From DASRAJ01 sp039920305 (GTDB lineage Bacteria > Bacteroidota > Bacteroidia > Chitinophagales > UBA10324), in NCBI GenBank assembly GCA_039920305.1, contig JBDSEA010000249.1:1-22891 (forward strand): a DNA stretch of 22,891 nt, given 5' to 3'. The notes under the pieces were generated by a model. It was not told the DNA's origin. It saw only the letters and a list, made by a program, of their open reading frames with translations, and did no database searches. Shown piece by piece: positions 8,261-17,197 of the stretch (the first letter of the stretch is position 1; the number at the start of each line of letters is the position of its first letter). Made by a program: the position numbers and the translations under genes.

Positions 8261-9448
8261 ATGTCTTTAGTACAAAAGCCGGAACACCAGCGGGAAAAAG
8301 CAATATTGGTGGCTGTAATCCATAAAAATCAAAAAGAAGAGCAGGTCAATGAGTATCTGGATGAGCTTGCATTTCTTGCAGAAACTGCAGGTGCCATTAC
8401 ACTCAAAAGATTCACCCAAAAACTGTATTCTACTGAGCCGCGAACCTATATCGGCTCCGGAAAACTCGAAGAGATCAGGCAGTATGTAAATGAGAAGGAG
8501 ATTGATCTGGTCATCTTTGATGATGATCTCAATGGTACACAGATTAACAACCTGGAGAAAGAGCTCAAAATTAAAATCCTTGACCGGAGCAATCTGATTC
8601 TTGACATTTTTGCCAGCCGGGCGCGCACTGCACAGGCAAGGGTTCAGGTGGAGCTGGCTCAGCTCCAATATTTACTTCCACGTCTAAAGGGAATGTGGTC
8701 TCACCTGGAACGTCAGCGTGGAGGCATAGGAATGCGCGGACCGGGTGAGAAGGAAATTGAAACAGACCGGCGGACCGTTAAGTACCAGATATCATTGCTG
8801 AAGAAAGAACTGGAGAAGATTGACCGCCAGAACAGGACACAGCGGCAATCGCGGGGTGAATTGATCAGGGTTGCACTGGTAGGCTATACCAATGTGGGCA
8901 AAAGTACTCTCATGAATGTAATGAGCAAATCAGAGGTGTTTGCAGAGAATAAATTATTTGCAACCCTTGACACCACTACCCGGAAAGTCGTGATGGGCAG
9001 GATGCCGATGCTGCTGAGTGATACGGTCGGCTTCATCCGCAAGCTTCCGCACCACCTCATTGAGAGTTTTAAATCTACACTTGATGAAGTGCGGGAAGCA
9101 GACATCCTGCTGCATGTGGTTGATATTTCACATCCTTTTTTTGAAGAACAGATCCATGTGGTAAATGAAACCCTGCTTGAATTAGGCGCGCATGAAAAAT
9201 CTGTGATGATGGTATTCAACAAGATGGATTTGTATGAAGAAAAGCAATTTGATGAGCTTGTTCCTCCGGAAGTGAAAGAGGAACTGCTCCATCAGTTAAA
9301 AAGCAGCTGGCAAAAAAGAACTGACGGGAATTGTGTTTTCATTTCCGCAACCCGGATGGAGCAGCTTGATGAATTGCGCACCAGGCTTTATGACCAGGCA
9401 AAGGTGATGTACCTAAGGCGCTATCCTTATAAGGCCGTATTCTTTTGA
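8261..9448 (+). CDS. hflX: GTPase HflX, ribosome-associated
   Basis: 395 residues. The N-terminal HflX domain is recognisable from TYIGSGKLEEI and a basic helical region ending in GGIGMRGPGEKEIETDRR (154-171). The GTPase domain has G1 GYTNVGKST (208-216), the switch segment LDTTTRK, G3 DTVGFIRKLPHHLIESF (254-270) and G4 NKMD (320-323). HflX binds the 50S subunit and splits stalled or stressed ribosomes, notably in heat stress. Length is close to that of family members. The C-terminus is short, ending RRYPYKAVFF. The start at 8261 gives the usual short lead before the conserved domain; no Shine-Dalgarno sequence is present, as is common in this phylum. The gene is cytoplasmic housekeeping within a run of secreted-protein genes. 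Confidence 0.97.
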   Translation: MSLVQKPEHQREKAILVAVIHKNQKEEQVNEYLDELAFLAETAGAITLKRFTQKLYSTEPRTYIGSGKLEEIRQYVNEKEIDLVIFDDDLNGTQINNLEKELKIKILDRSNLILDIFASRARTAQARVQVELAQLQYLLPRLKGMWSHLERQRGGIGMRGPGEKEIETDRRTVKYQISLLKKELEKIDRQNRTQRQSRGELIRVALVGYTNVGKSTLMNVMSKSEVFAENKLFATLDTTTRKVVMGRMPMLLSDTVGFIRKLPHHLIESFKSTLDEVREADILLHVVDISHPFFEEQIHVVNETLLELGAHEKSVMMVFNKMDLYEEKQFDELVPPEVKEELLHQLKSSWQKRTDGNCVFISATRMEQLDELRTRLYDQAKVMYLRRYPYKAVFF

Positions 9449-9475
9449 AACTGTTTTTATAATCTGCGATCTTTG
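9444..9475 (+). promoter_or_regulatory. Possible promoter of the cupredoxin-like gene
   Basis: TTTG (9444-9447, overlapping the hflX stop codon) and GATCTTTG (9468-9475) are 20 bases apart. The -7 element departs from TAnnTTTG only in its first base. The preferred start codon at 9512 lies 36 bases downstream. Confidence 0.4.
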
Positions 9476-9511
9476 TGGCTCTCTTTTTTAATTTTAATTC
9501 AGATAAAAAGC

Positions 9512-10135
9512 ATGATAAAACCGTTACCAGGGATTTTATTCGCCTTTATATTAATCAGCGGAAGTATAAAAATATCTTTTGCCACAACCCACATCATTGA
9601 AACCGCTGATTACCAGTTTACCCAGAACTTTGATAGCATTCTCGTAGGCGATACTGTAAAATGGGTTTGGATCAGCGGCGATCATACTGCTACCTCGAAC
9701 GGTATTCCATTCACTGCTGCTCCATGGAATGTTTTGATTGACAAGCTGCACACCAGTTTTACTTATGTGGTAAATGTAGGAGGTACTTATAATTATATCA
9801 GCGTGCCTGATGCGCCTCAAATGGATGGGAAATTCGTGGCCACCTGGCCTACCGCAATTGCGGATCCTTCAATGGAAATTTCGGATTTTAATATCACTGG
9901 TAACCCGGGTTCTGGTTTTATTAAAGTTCATTTTTATCTTTTACAACCTGCAGGTGTGAATATTTCACTTCATAATATCTGCGGAGTGAAATCCCAAATC
10001 TTGTATGATGGATATGTCACTGCAACACATTTTTCTCAGCAGTTTTTTCTTTCGGGAAACATCACGGCAGGATTATATCTGGTTACTGTCAGGATGGGAG
10101 ATGCGATCCATACAAGAAGAGTGGTTATTCAATAG
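9512..10135 (+). CDS. Secreted cupredoxin-like protein with a degenerate copper site
   Basis: 207 residues from the ATG at 9512; an upstream in-frame TTG at 9473 would add 13 residues before an already complete signal peptide and overlaps the putative promoter region. The signal peptide (about 1-25) ends near SFATTH. Residues about 27-110 follow the plastocyanin/azurin-like pattern: GDTVKWVW, then GDHTATS with the first His ligand (H58), then GTYNYISVPDAPQMDGKF. In copper-binding relatives the last segment reads Y-x-Y-x-C-x-x-H-x(3-4)-M. Here the Cys is Ser97 (AGC) and the second His is Asp100 (GAT), while Met104 is kept. A blue copper site is therefore unlikely. Residues about 118-207 are a beta-rich tail with ITAGLYLVTVRMGD and RRVVIQ, matching a T9SS sorting domain that lacks a clear PNP motif. 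The role is unknown; binding without redox is possible. Confidence 0.8.
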   Translation: MIKPLPGILFAFILISGSIKISFATTHIIETADYQFTQNFDSILVGDTVKWVWISGDHTATSNGIPFTAAPWNVLIDKLHTSFTYVVNVGGTYNYISVPDAPQMDGKFVATWPTAIADPSMEISDFNITGNPGSGFIKVHFYLLQPAGVNISLHNICGVKSQILYDGYVTATHFSQQFFLSGNITAGLYLVTVRMGDAIHTRRVVIQ

Positions 10136-10259
10136 CCATTGTGTCTGAATAATTTCATCTGGAGGACTTCGGTTATTATTTGAAGTGGTAAGGGATTAAT
10201 TATCATGGTTAGATTGTTTATTTTTCGACCACCTCCGTGCCGGAATTAAAATCGGGATC

Positions 10260-13200
10260 ATGCACTCAATCCATAAACCGTTTTCAATTATTGCCCTGTT
10301 ATTCCTGTTGTCAACCAGCTGCAATCATACAGGCAACACTCTCAGAATTGATCACACCAACTTTACTGATGAGATCGCTACTGATCAAAATCTGTCTTTC
10401 ACATTTGCATCCGATCTCGCTCCCGATTCATTGCATCAGCAATGGGATACCACTCCATTTATTTCATTTTCCCCTGCGGTAAAAGGCAAATTCAAATGGA
10501 ATTCATCGCGTGAATTAACGTTTTCACCTTCTGAGCCATTCGCACCCAGTACCGATTTTACAGCAACGCTTACTTCAGATCTTTTCAAGCATTCAGTTAA
10601 GGCAGGCACTCTCCCGAAAGAGAAAGCCATCAAATTTCACACGCCCTACCTGCTCCTTGGCGGGGTGCAGACATTTTGGTCTGTTTCACAAAAAAATCCG
10701 GGTGCTGTGGAAGTAAGAATGAACATCACCTTCAATTGCAAAGTAAAACCCGGCGATCTTAAAAAGAAGCTCCATTTACTTGTAAGCGGTAAGGAAGTGT
10801 TATTTGACATGCTCGAGGGCAATCCTGATTATTCCATAGGTGTTGCTATTGCTGATGTTCGTGGTGATAAAAAAGAAATAATACCACTCACAGTAAAGAT
10901 TGATCCGGGGCTGGGATGTTTGGGAAGCACCTACACTACAAAAGAAAGAATGGAATTCTCAGAGCAAGTTCCTGCAAAGGAAGAAATCATGATTGTGCAA
11001 ATAAACCCGAATTTTATTGATGGTGAAGCAACAATCAATGTATTTACCAATCAGCCGGTTACAAATGAAAATATCAGTTCGATTGTTACTGTAAACCCGG
11101 AGGTTGCCTTAACAGCAGAAAAACTTGACAATGGCTTCACACTGAAAGGTGATTTTGAAGCTGACAAAAGCTATACTGTTACAATAAGCCGTGAACTGAA
11201 AGGAATTTTCGGACTAACAGCCGGCAAGGATTATATACAGAATGTTTCTTTCGGTGCTCTTGAGCCGATGATAGCATTTGCCAATGTTAAGGGAATGTAT
11301 CTATCCTCACGGGGCGCGAAAAACATTGCAATAAATATTGCATCCGTGAGTAAGATAAGGGTTTCAGTTGTCCGTATCTATGAAAACAACATTCTTAATT
11401 TCTTAAGAAGTGAGGAGCAATGGGGTTATTATGAAGAAGAGTTGGGCAGCGGTAAATATGATTATCATGAATATGGTTACTATGCATATGACCATTATGG
11501 CGATGTGGTGTCTGAAAAAAAATATGATGTTCAATCATTGCCAAAACAAGGTAATGTGCGATTGTTGAATCTTAACCTTGAGGATCTTAGCTACAGTGAT
11601 CACTTCAAGGGGATGTACCTTCTCAGGATTGAGGATGAAGAGCGGCTGTGGCTGCAGCAGTCAAAATTTGTTTCACTGAGTGATATTGGCTTGATAGTGA
11701 GGCAGGGGAGTGATAAGATTTATGTATTTGCAAATTCCATCCTTACCTCAGACCCTCAGCAGGGTGTTAAAGTGAATTTTATTTCTGCAAACAATCAAAC
11801 GGTAACTACCTGCACTACTGATAATAATGGCGTTGCGGTTCTTGACAATGCAAAAGCCACCCTCGGTAAATTTCGCCTCGGTATGATCACATGCACCCAG
11901 GGCGATGATTTTAATTTTATGATGCTTGATCATGCATCAGTGGAAACATCGCGCTTTGATGTAGCCGGTAAATACATGAACGATGCGCACCTTGATGCTT
12001 TTATTTACGGGGATCGTGAAATCTACCGCCCCGGTGACAGTGTGCATGTGAATACCATCCTGCGCACTGATGACTGGAAAATATTGAAGGATGTTCCGAT
12101 GAAAATCAAATTGCTTTTACCTTCCGGAAAAGAATTTCAGTCGTTTAAAAAATCAACTGATGCGCAGGGTTCTTTTGAAACAACCTTTTACCTGCCGCCT
12201 TCCATCATCACCGGAACATTTATGCTGGAAGTGTTTTCGGGAAATGATGTGCTTATTAATTCCCGCGCAATCAGTGTTGAGGAATTTGTACCGGACAGAA
12301 TTAAAATTGTCACCCGGCTCGATAAGCAAACAGCGAAGTCAGGTGAAAAGATAAGAGCTGACATCATCGCAGCAAATCTTTTTGGTCCGCCTGCAGCGGG
12401 CAGAAATTATGAAGTCGAAATGCAGCTGAACCGAAAAGGATTTTCTTCAAAAAAATACCCTGACTATAATTTCTCCATCAAAACTGCTGATCAATTAGCT
12501 CTGAAAAATATCTTACGCAGCGGTAAAACAGATGAGAATGGAAAAGCGTCAGAGAGCTTTGATCTTCCGGAATTTGCTGATGCGGGAATTCTGAGCGGAA
12601 ATATTTTTACTACTGTTTTCGATGAAACCGGGAGACCTGTTCACCTGATCAGTGACTTTACCGTTAACACGCAGGAAGTATTTTACGGCATTAAATATAT
12701 TGATGAGTGGGTAAGTACAAAACAGCCGCTTTTATTTCAGTTCATAGCATGCAATGCAGCCGGTTCTGCTACACATGCCGGTGCAACCGTAGAAATTTAC
12801 CGTTACGAATGGGAGAATCTCATTCAGCAGGCAGGAGGGCGATACCGCTATCATTCGCAGCGAAAAGACCGGCTGGTTTCAAGACAAAATATTTCACTTG
12901 AGGCCTCCGGTGGCGGTATTCCATTTACACCCTTCAACTCGGGGCAATATGAGGTGCGCATCTCGCGTCCCGGTGCTGAAACATATGTTGCGATAACTTT
13001 CTATGCATATGGATGGGGAGATACACAGAACACTTCATTCCAAGTGAGTAACGAAGGAGAGGTGGATATACAGCTTGATAAAGAAAAATATTCCATCGGT
13101 GATAAGGCGCTGGTGTTGCTGAAATCACCTTTTGAGGGTAAAATATTAGTCACTGTCGAGCGCGGTGATGTGTATGAGTATTATTATGTGAACACTGATA

Positions 13201-15689
13201 AAAAAGCTGCGAGCCTGACCATTCCGGTGAAGAAGGATTTTCTTCCTAATATTTACATTTCTGCTACAGCTATCAGAAAGATTTCCGGTAACCAGCTTCC
13301 GCTTACAGTTGCACGGGGCTATGTGGTGCTGAAAGTAAGTAATGAGAATGCTATGCTTAAGGTTGCCATAACTTCAGCTGAAACGTCGCGCTCAAAAATG
13401 AAGCAGCGCATCAGTGTAAAAACTGCTCCCCATGCAGAACTTACCATCGCTGTTGTTGATGAGGGGATTCTTCAGCTCAAAGACACAAAAACTCCGGACC
13501 CATACAATTATTTTTACCAGCAGCGCGCGCTACAGGTTCGGGCTTTTGATTTGTATCCCTTCCTGTTTCCGGAATACGCTGCTTCTTATAGCTCTGCGCT
13601 TGGGGGTGATATGACTGAAATGCTGAAGAACAGAACCAATCCCTTCACCACAAAGCGTTTCAATCTTGTTGCAATGTGGAGCGGTATATTGAAAGCAGAT
13701 GCCGGCGGTAATGCGGTATTCGATATCAGCGTCCCGCAGTTCAGCGGTGCCTTGCGGGTTATGGCAGTGGCATATAAGGATGATGCTTTCGGTTCTGCAG
13801 AGAAAATGATCAGGGTGGCAGACCCTGTGGTGATAAGTACAGCGCTTCCCAGATTTCTCTCTCCTGGGGATACCGTGAAAGTTCCGGTAACCCTTTCAAA
13901 TACAACTGCCAGTACAGCAGATGTGAAAGCAGAAATTTCTGTTTCAGGAAAAGTTTCTCTGGCATCGGCAAAATCGCAGACCCTTTCCATCAAGCCTAAC
14001 AGTGAAGCGCGGGCGGAGTTTGTGGTAATCGCGGATAATGCCATTGGGGAAGCAACGGTAACCATCAGTGCCAGCAGCATGGGAGAAAAATTCCTGGATG
14101 TAACAAGCATTGCGGTACGTCCGGCCTCCACATTAACCCGGAGAACAGGTAGCGGAATGATTTCCGGAGGTCAGTCAAAAGCAGTCTTGCTCACTGCCAA
14201 TATGTTCCCCGGAACGATGGATGCAAGCCTCGTGATCAGTAAATCACCGATGACCGAGTTTATCAAGGACCTGCGGTATCTTATTCAATATCCTTACGGA
14301 TGCGTGGAACAAACGGTAAGCGCGGCATTTCCACAATTATATTATCGTGATCTCGCTAAGTCAATCGGCCAGGAAGGGAAAGCGACTGTAGTAAATCCAG
14401 AATACAATGTACAGCAGGCGATCAGAAAGCTTGAAAGCATGCAGCTCTATAATGGTGCGTTAAGTTTTTGGCCCGGCGGTGATTACGAAAGCTGGTGGGG
14501 TACTGCTTATGCAACGCATTTTTTATTTGAGGCGAGGAAAGCAGGCTTTGATGTGAACGATCAGGTTCTTAATAAAAGCTACATATATCTGCAGCAAAAA
14601 ATCAAGGAGCGTGCGACCGAGGAATGGTATTACTGGGATGAGCACAACATTGCACGGAAAGTCACGGTTTGGTCCCGGTCGACTTTTTATTCCATGTTCG
14701 TACTTGCACTGGCTGGCAAGTACGATCAGGCAGCATTGAATTACTATAAGGCTAAAAATGAGATGCTGACCCCCGATTCGAAATATATGCTCGCAGCCAC
14801 GTTCTACCTCGCAGGTAATGCAAATAGTTTCAGGCAAATGCTGCCTGATGCATGGACAAACGTGCGGTCACAGCGTGCATTTGGCGGGAGTTTTTATTCT
14901 GATGTGCGTGATCAGGCTATTGCATTGTATGTAATGCTTGAAGCGGATCCTGACAATCAGCAGGTTGGAATCATGAGCATGCATCTGAGCGAGCAGATGC
15001 GAAAAGCAAGGTGGCTTTCGACACAGGATGCAGCTTTCTCGTTTATCTCACTGGGCCAAATTGCTCGCAAAGCAAATGAGAGCAACATTTCTGCAACAGT
15101 AAATGTGAATGGAAAAGTGGTAGGCAATTTCAGTGAAAATGATCTGAAGGTTTCAAAGGGTATCGCGAATCAGCAGGTTACCATACTGACTTCCGGCAGT
15201 GGAAGCTTGTATTATTTCTGGGAGGTAAGCGGAATTGATATTTCAGAAAAGATCAAGGAAGAAGACAGCCATCTTAAAGTGCGCAAGCAGTTTTATGATC
15301 GCAGTGGCAAAATGATCAGCCCGTCTTCAATTAATCAAAATGACCTGCTTGTGGTCAGGATATCACTTTCTGTTTCAGAGTTTAATTCTTCGGTAGAAAA
15401 TGTTGCAGCTACTGACCTTCTGCCTGCTGGATTTGAAATTGAAAATCCCCGCATCAGCGCTGTACCCGATCTTAACTGGATAAAGGATGCTGCGCCCTAT
15501 GATTATATGGATATCCGTGATGACCGGATCACCTTTTTTTGTACAGCTACAGCATCGCCAAAAAATTTCTATTATGTGGTGCGTGCTGTTTCAAAAGGGT
15601 TGTACCATATGGGTCCTGTAAGCGCAGATGCAATGTACAATGCTGAGTATCACAGTTACTGGGGAGCGGGTAAAGTGGTGGTAAGGTGA
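10260..15689 (+). CDS. Alpha-2-macroglobulin family lipoprotein with thioester motif
   Basis: 1809 residues. The N-terminus (MHSIHKPFSIIALLFLLSTSC) is a lipoprotein signal with a loose lipobox, placing lipidation at C21. An Ig-like first domain follows (about 30-110). The MG2 hallmark YRPGD occurs at 589-593. The alpha-2-macroglobulin core begins near MWSG (1139) with VPQFSGALRVMAVAY. The thioester motif GCVEQ is intact (C1348, E1350, Q1351), followed by the helical thioester domain (to about 1600) and a C-terminal receptor-like beta domain. In the family, a protease that cuts the bait region triggers thioester exposure, so the protease is trapped covalently; bacterial forms guard the periplasm or cell surface. 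The length fits long Bacteroidota members (E. coli YfhM is near 1650). The partner gene pbpC is not adjacent. It stands alone between a 124-base gap and a convergent gene 63 bases downstream. Confidence 0.95.
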   Translation: MHSIHKPFSIIALLFLLSTSCNHTGNTLRIDHTNFTDEIATDQNLSFTFASDLAPDSLHQQWDTTPFISFSPAVKGKFKWNSSRELTFSPSEPFAPSTDFTATLTSDLFKHSVKAGTLPKEKAIKFHTPYLLLGGVQTFWSVSQKNPGAVEVRMNITFNCKVKPGDLKKKLHLLVSGKEVLFDMLEGNPDYSIGVAIADVRGDKKEIIPLTVKIDPGLGCLGSTYTTKERMEFSEQVPAKEEIMIVQINPNFIDGEATINVFTNQPVTNENISSIVTVNPEVALTAEKLDNGFTLKGDFEADKSYTVTISRELKGIFGLTAGKDYIQNVSFGALEPMIAFANVKGMYLSSRGAKNIAINIASVSKIRVSVVRIYENNILNFLRSEEQWGYYEEELGSGKYDYHEYGYYAYDHYGDVVSEKKYDVQSLPKQGNVRLLNLNLEDLSYSDHFKGMYLLRIEDEERLWLQQSKFVSLSDIGLIVRQGSDKIYVFANSILTSDPQQGVKVNFISANNQTVTTCTTDNNGVAVLDNAKATLGKFRLGMITCTQGDDFNFMMLDHASVETSRFDVAGKYMNDAHLDAFIYGDREIYRPGDSVHVNTILRTDDWKILKDVPMKIKLLLPSGKEFQSFKKSTDAQGSFETTFYLPPSIITGTFMLEVFSGNDVLINSRAISVEEFVPDRIKIVTRLDKQTAKSGEKIRADIIAANLFGPPAAGRNYEVEMQLNRKGFSSKKYPDYNFSIKTADQLALKNILRSGKTDENGKASESFDLPEFADAGILSGNIFTTVFDETGRPVHLISDFTVNTQEVFYGIKYIDEWVSTKQPLLFQFIACNAAGSATHAGATVEIYRYEWENLIQQAGGRYRYHSQRKDRLVSRQNISLEASGGGIPFTPFNSGQYEVRISRPGAETYVAITFYAYGWGDTQNTSFQVSNEGEVDIQLDKEKYSIGDKALVLLKSPFEGKILVTVERGDVYEYYYVNTDKKAASLTIPVKKDFLPNIYISATAIRKISGNQLPLTVARGYVVLKVSNENAMLKVAITSAETSRSKMKQRISVKTAPHAELTIAVVDEGILQLKDTKTPDPYNYFYQQRALQVRAFDLYPFLFPEYAASYSSALGGDMTEMLKNRTNPFTTKRFNLVAMWSGILKADAGGNAVFDISVPQFSGALRVMAVAYKDDAFGSAEKMIRVADPVVISTALPRFLSPGDTVKVPVTLSNTTASTADVKAEISVSGKVSLASAKSQTLSIKPNSEARAEFVVIADNAIGEATVTISASSMGEKFLDVTSIAVRPASTLTRRTGSGMISGGQSKAVLLTANMFPGTMDASLVISKSPMTEFIKDLRYLIQYPYGCVEQTVSAAFPQLYYRDLAKSIGQEGKATVVNPEYNVQQAIRKLESMQLYNGALSFWPGGDYESWWGTAYATHFLFEARKAGFDVNDQVLNKSYIYLQQKIKERATEEWYYWDEHNIARKVTVWSRSTFYSMFVLALAGKYDQAALNYYKAKNEMLTPDSKYMLAATFYLAGNANSFRQMLPDAWTNVRSQRAFGGSFYSDVRDQAIALYVMLEADPDNQQVGIMSMHLSEQMRKARWLSTQDAAFSFISLGQIARKANESNISATVNVNGKVVGNFSENDLKVSKGIANQQVTILTSGSGSLYYFWEVSGIDISEKIKEEDSHLKVRKQFYDRSGKMISPSSINQNDLLVVRISLSVSEFNSSVENVAATDLLPAGFEIENPRISAVPDLNWIKDAAPYDYMDIRDDRITFFCTATASPKNFYYVVRAVSKGLYHMGPVSADAMYNAEYHSYWGAGKVVVR

Positions 15690-15752
15690 TGGGAGTATAA
15701 ATTATGAGGAAGTTGAAAGTCCAGCAAATACGGGCGGTACATCTAACGGATT

Positions 15753-16208
15753 TTATTTATCTGATTCTGCCATTGACTTTATGAATTCGTTCCTGGCTAA
15801 AAGGAATTTCTTCAGGTAAGCCGTCAGGAAAAAGGTCTCTATTAATCTCCCTAAGAAACCAAATGGAGCCTCGAAATCAAATTGATCACGCATGATGGTG
15901 CCATTATTATTCTCCTCAAAAAAATGCAGGTGCTCCATTTTCCTGAAAGCACCTCTAAGCATTACATCTTTAAAATAAAAGGGTGAGCTGAACTCAGTAA
16001 TCTTTACTGTCAGGGTTTGAGTGATGCCAAAGTGCTTTGCACGCCAGGTAACGGTTTGATTTAGTCCGATTAATCCGGATCTAACTCCGTCTATTGCCCG
16101 CTCATTGGTGTTCGCTGATGAGCGCTGATGTAAATCAATACTACGGGCCATATCGAAGCATCGCTTTATCGGTGCAGAAATTTCAGTATTCAGCAAGATG
16201 GTTGTCAT
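15753..16208 (-). CDS. SRPBCC (START-like) domain protein
   Basis: 151 residues with no signal peptide, so cytoplasmic. The start MTTILLNTEISAPIKRCFDMARSID is the standard first strand and helix of the SRPBCC/Bet v1-like fold, and the middle and C-terminus (VTWRAKHFGITQTLTVKITEF, MEHLHFFEENNNGT, MRDQFDFEAPFG, then a long helix) follow the fold in order. This fold has a deep hydrophobic pocket for lipids, polyketides or other apolar ligands. No catalytic signature is visible, and the ligand is unknown. It is the last gene of the five-gene minus-strand set, 16 bases after the membrane-anchored SRPBCC gene. Two different SRPBCC domains in tandem suggest related ligands or a hand-over step. Confidence 0.82.
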   Translation of the reverse strand: MTTILLNTEISAPIKRCFDMARSIDLHQRSSANTNERAIDGVRSGLIGLNQTVTWRAKHFGITQTLTVKITEFSSPFYFKDVMLRGAFRKMEHLHFFEENNNGTIMRDQFDFEAPFGFLGRLIETFFLTAYLKKFLLARNEFIKSMAESDK

Positions 16209-16224
16209 AACGTAATTTATAAGC

Positions 16225-17187
16225 TCATTTGCTTTCTGCTCGCACTTTTATCAGTTGTAAAATATTATTTTGAATATCCTTCATGATCCATCGCGCCCAC
16301 CAGCTTGCATAAAAATTAAAAGTGGTTGAAAGCGTAAAATGACTGGACAAATGCAACCGGTAAATGGAAGGATATATTTCTTCAAGTTCATAAGCTCCAT
16401 CAAGAACGTCGAAATAATTTCCCCCGATTGTAATATGCTCATCCATGGTAGTTGAGGGAATCTCGTAGGGATATGCTGTAATTGAAAACATCATTTTCTT
16501 TTCCTTTTGATATTCCCAAACCTTCTCATGAAAAATAAGTCCGTGGCTGAATATTGCCTCCCGCGTTGCGCCTACACCTTCATAATTTAATTCTGCTTTA
16601 ATGGGCTGTGGAAATTCCATGAACTGCGCGAACCCTGCTTTGTTTTGACCGGGTTCAATTTCCCTGACCCGTGTTACATTACTCCATATTTTTTCTTTTG
16701 AAGAGTGAATGACTATAGAAGTATAAGCCTCAAATTTTCCCGGAACGATTTTAATCAACTGTTCCAGTGGAGAAAGAATCAAGGGGAGTAACAGGATTAC
16801 CGAGACATGCAACCGCTGAGCTGATTTATACTTTCGAAGCCTGAGGTAACCGGCAATCAGTCCGCCAATTGATGCAGCAAGCAAAAAAACAGGAAGCACC
16901 ATGATCCAGCAAGCCCATCCTTCAATAGCAATGGCAACAGTGATAATAAAAAAGGCGAATATTGGAATCCATGGCATAAAGAATCTGTATGCGAAACTTT
17001 CAACGTTTCTAATACTCGAAAAGTAAATGGTCAAAGCACCTGCACCGGAGGGAAGCAGGCAGAGAAAGGTGACAGACATCACGGTGTATAAATCACGCCA
17101 GCTTTGTATGCCGAAAAAGAATCTCATAGCGAATGCAAAGAGCAGTGGGATGCAAATGATCCGAAGTATGGATTTTACCAGGTGCAT
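16225..17187 (-). CDS. Five-helix membrane protein fused to an SRPBCC-like domain
   Basis: 320 residues. Five hydrophobic stretches at about 5-25, 34-57, 69-88, 89-116 and 127-146 fit transmembrane helices. The rest (about 152-320) is soluble and reads like an SRPBCC domain: FEAYTSIVIHSSKEKIWSNV as first strand and helix, then the pattern of alternating strands, and a C-terminal amphipathic helix with WARWIMKDIQNNILQLIK. With five helices, the soluble domain may lie on the opposite side from the N-terminus; the topology was not computed. No function is assigned. It is 10 bases downstream of the epimerase gene and 16 bases upstream of the free SRPBCC gene, so translational coupling is likely. 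The joining of an apolar-ligand domain to a membrane anchor suggests lipid or isoprenoid handling, which is inference. Confidence 0.8.
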   Translation of the reverse strand: MHLVKSILRIICIPLLFAFAMRFFFGIQSWRDLYTVMSVTFLCLLPSGAGALTIYFSSIRNVESFAYRFFMPWIPIFAFFIITVAIAIEGWACWIMVLPVFLLAASIGGLIAGYLRLRKYKSAQRLHVSVILLLPLILSPLEQLIKIVPGKFEAYTSIVIHSSKEKIWSNVTRVREIEPGQNKAGFAQFMEFPQPIKAELNYEGVGATREAIFSHGLIFHEKVWEYQKEKKMMFSITAYPYEIPSTTMDEHITIGGNYFDVLDGAYELEEIYPSIYRLHLSSHFTLSTTFNFYASWWARWIMKDIQNNILQLIKVRAESK

Positions 17188-17197
17188 ATTGTGTTTT

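Noticed and set aside
8267..8668. 133-codon minus-strand open frame inside hflX
   Set aside because: Opposite the conserved HflX N-terminal domain, with no domain of its own.
10219..10227. TATTTTTCG as -7 box for the alpha-2-macroglobulin gene
   Set aside because: It resembles a variant -7 element, but no TTG or TTTG lies at the right distance upstream.
13586..14131. 181-codon minus-strand open frame inside the alpha-2-macroglobulin gene
   Set aside because: Opposite a region with conserved family motifs; no recognisable domain and no promoter or start context.
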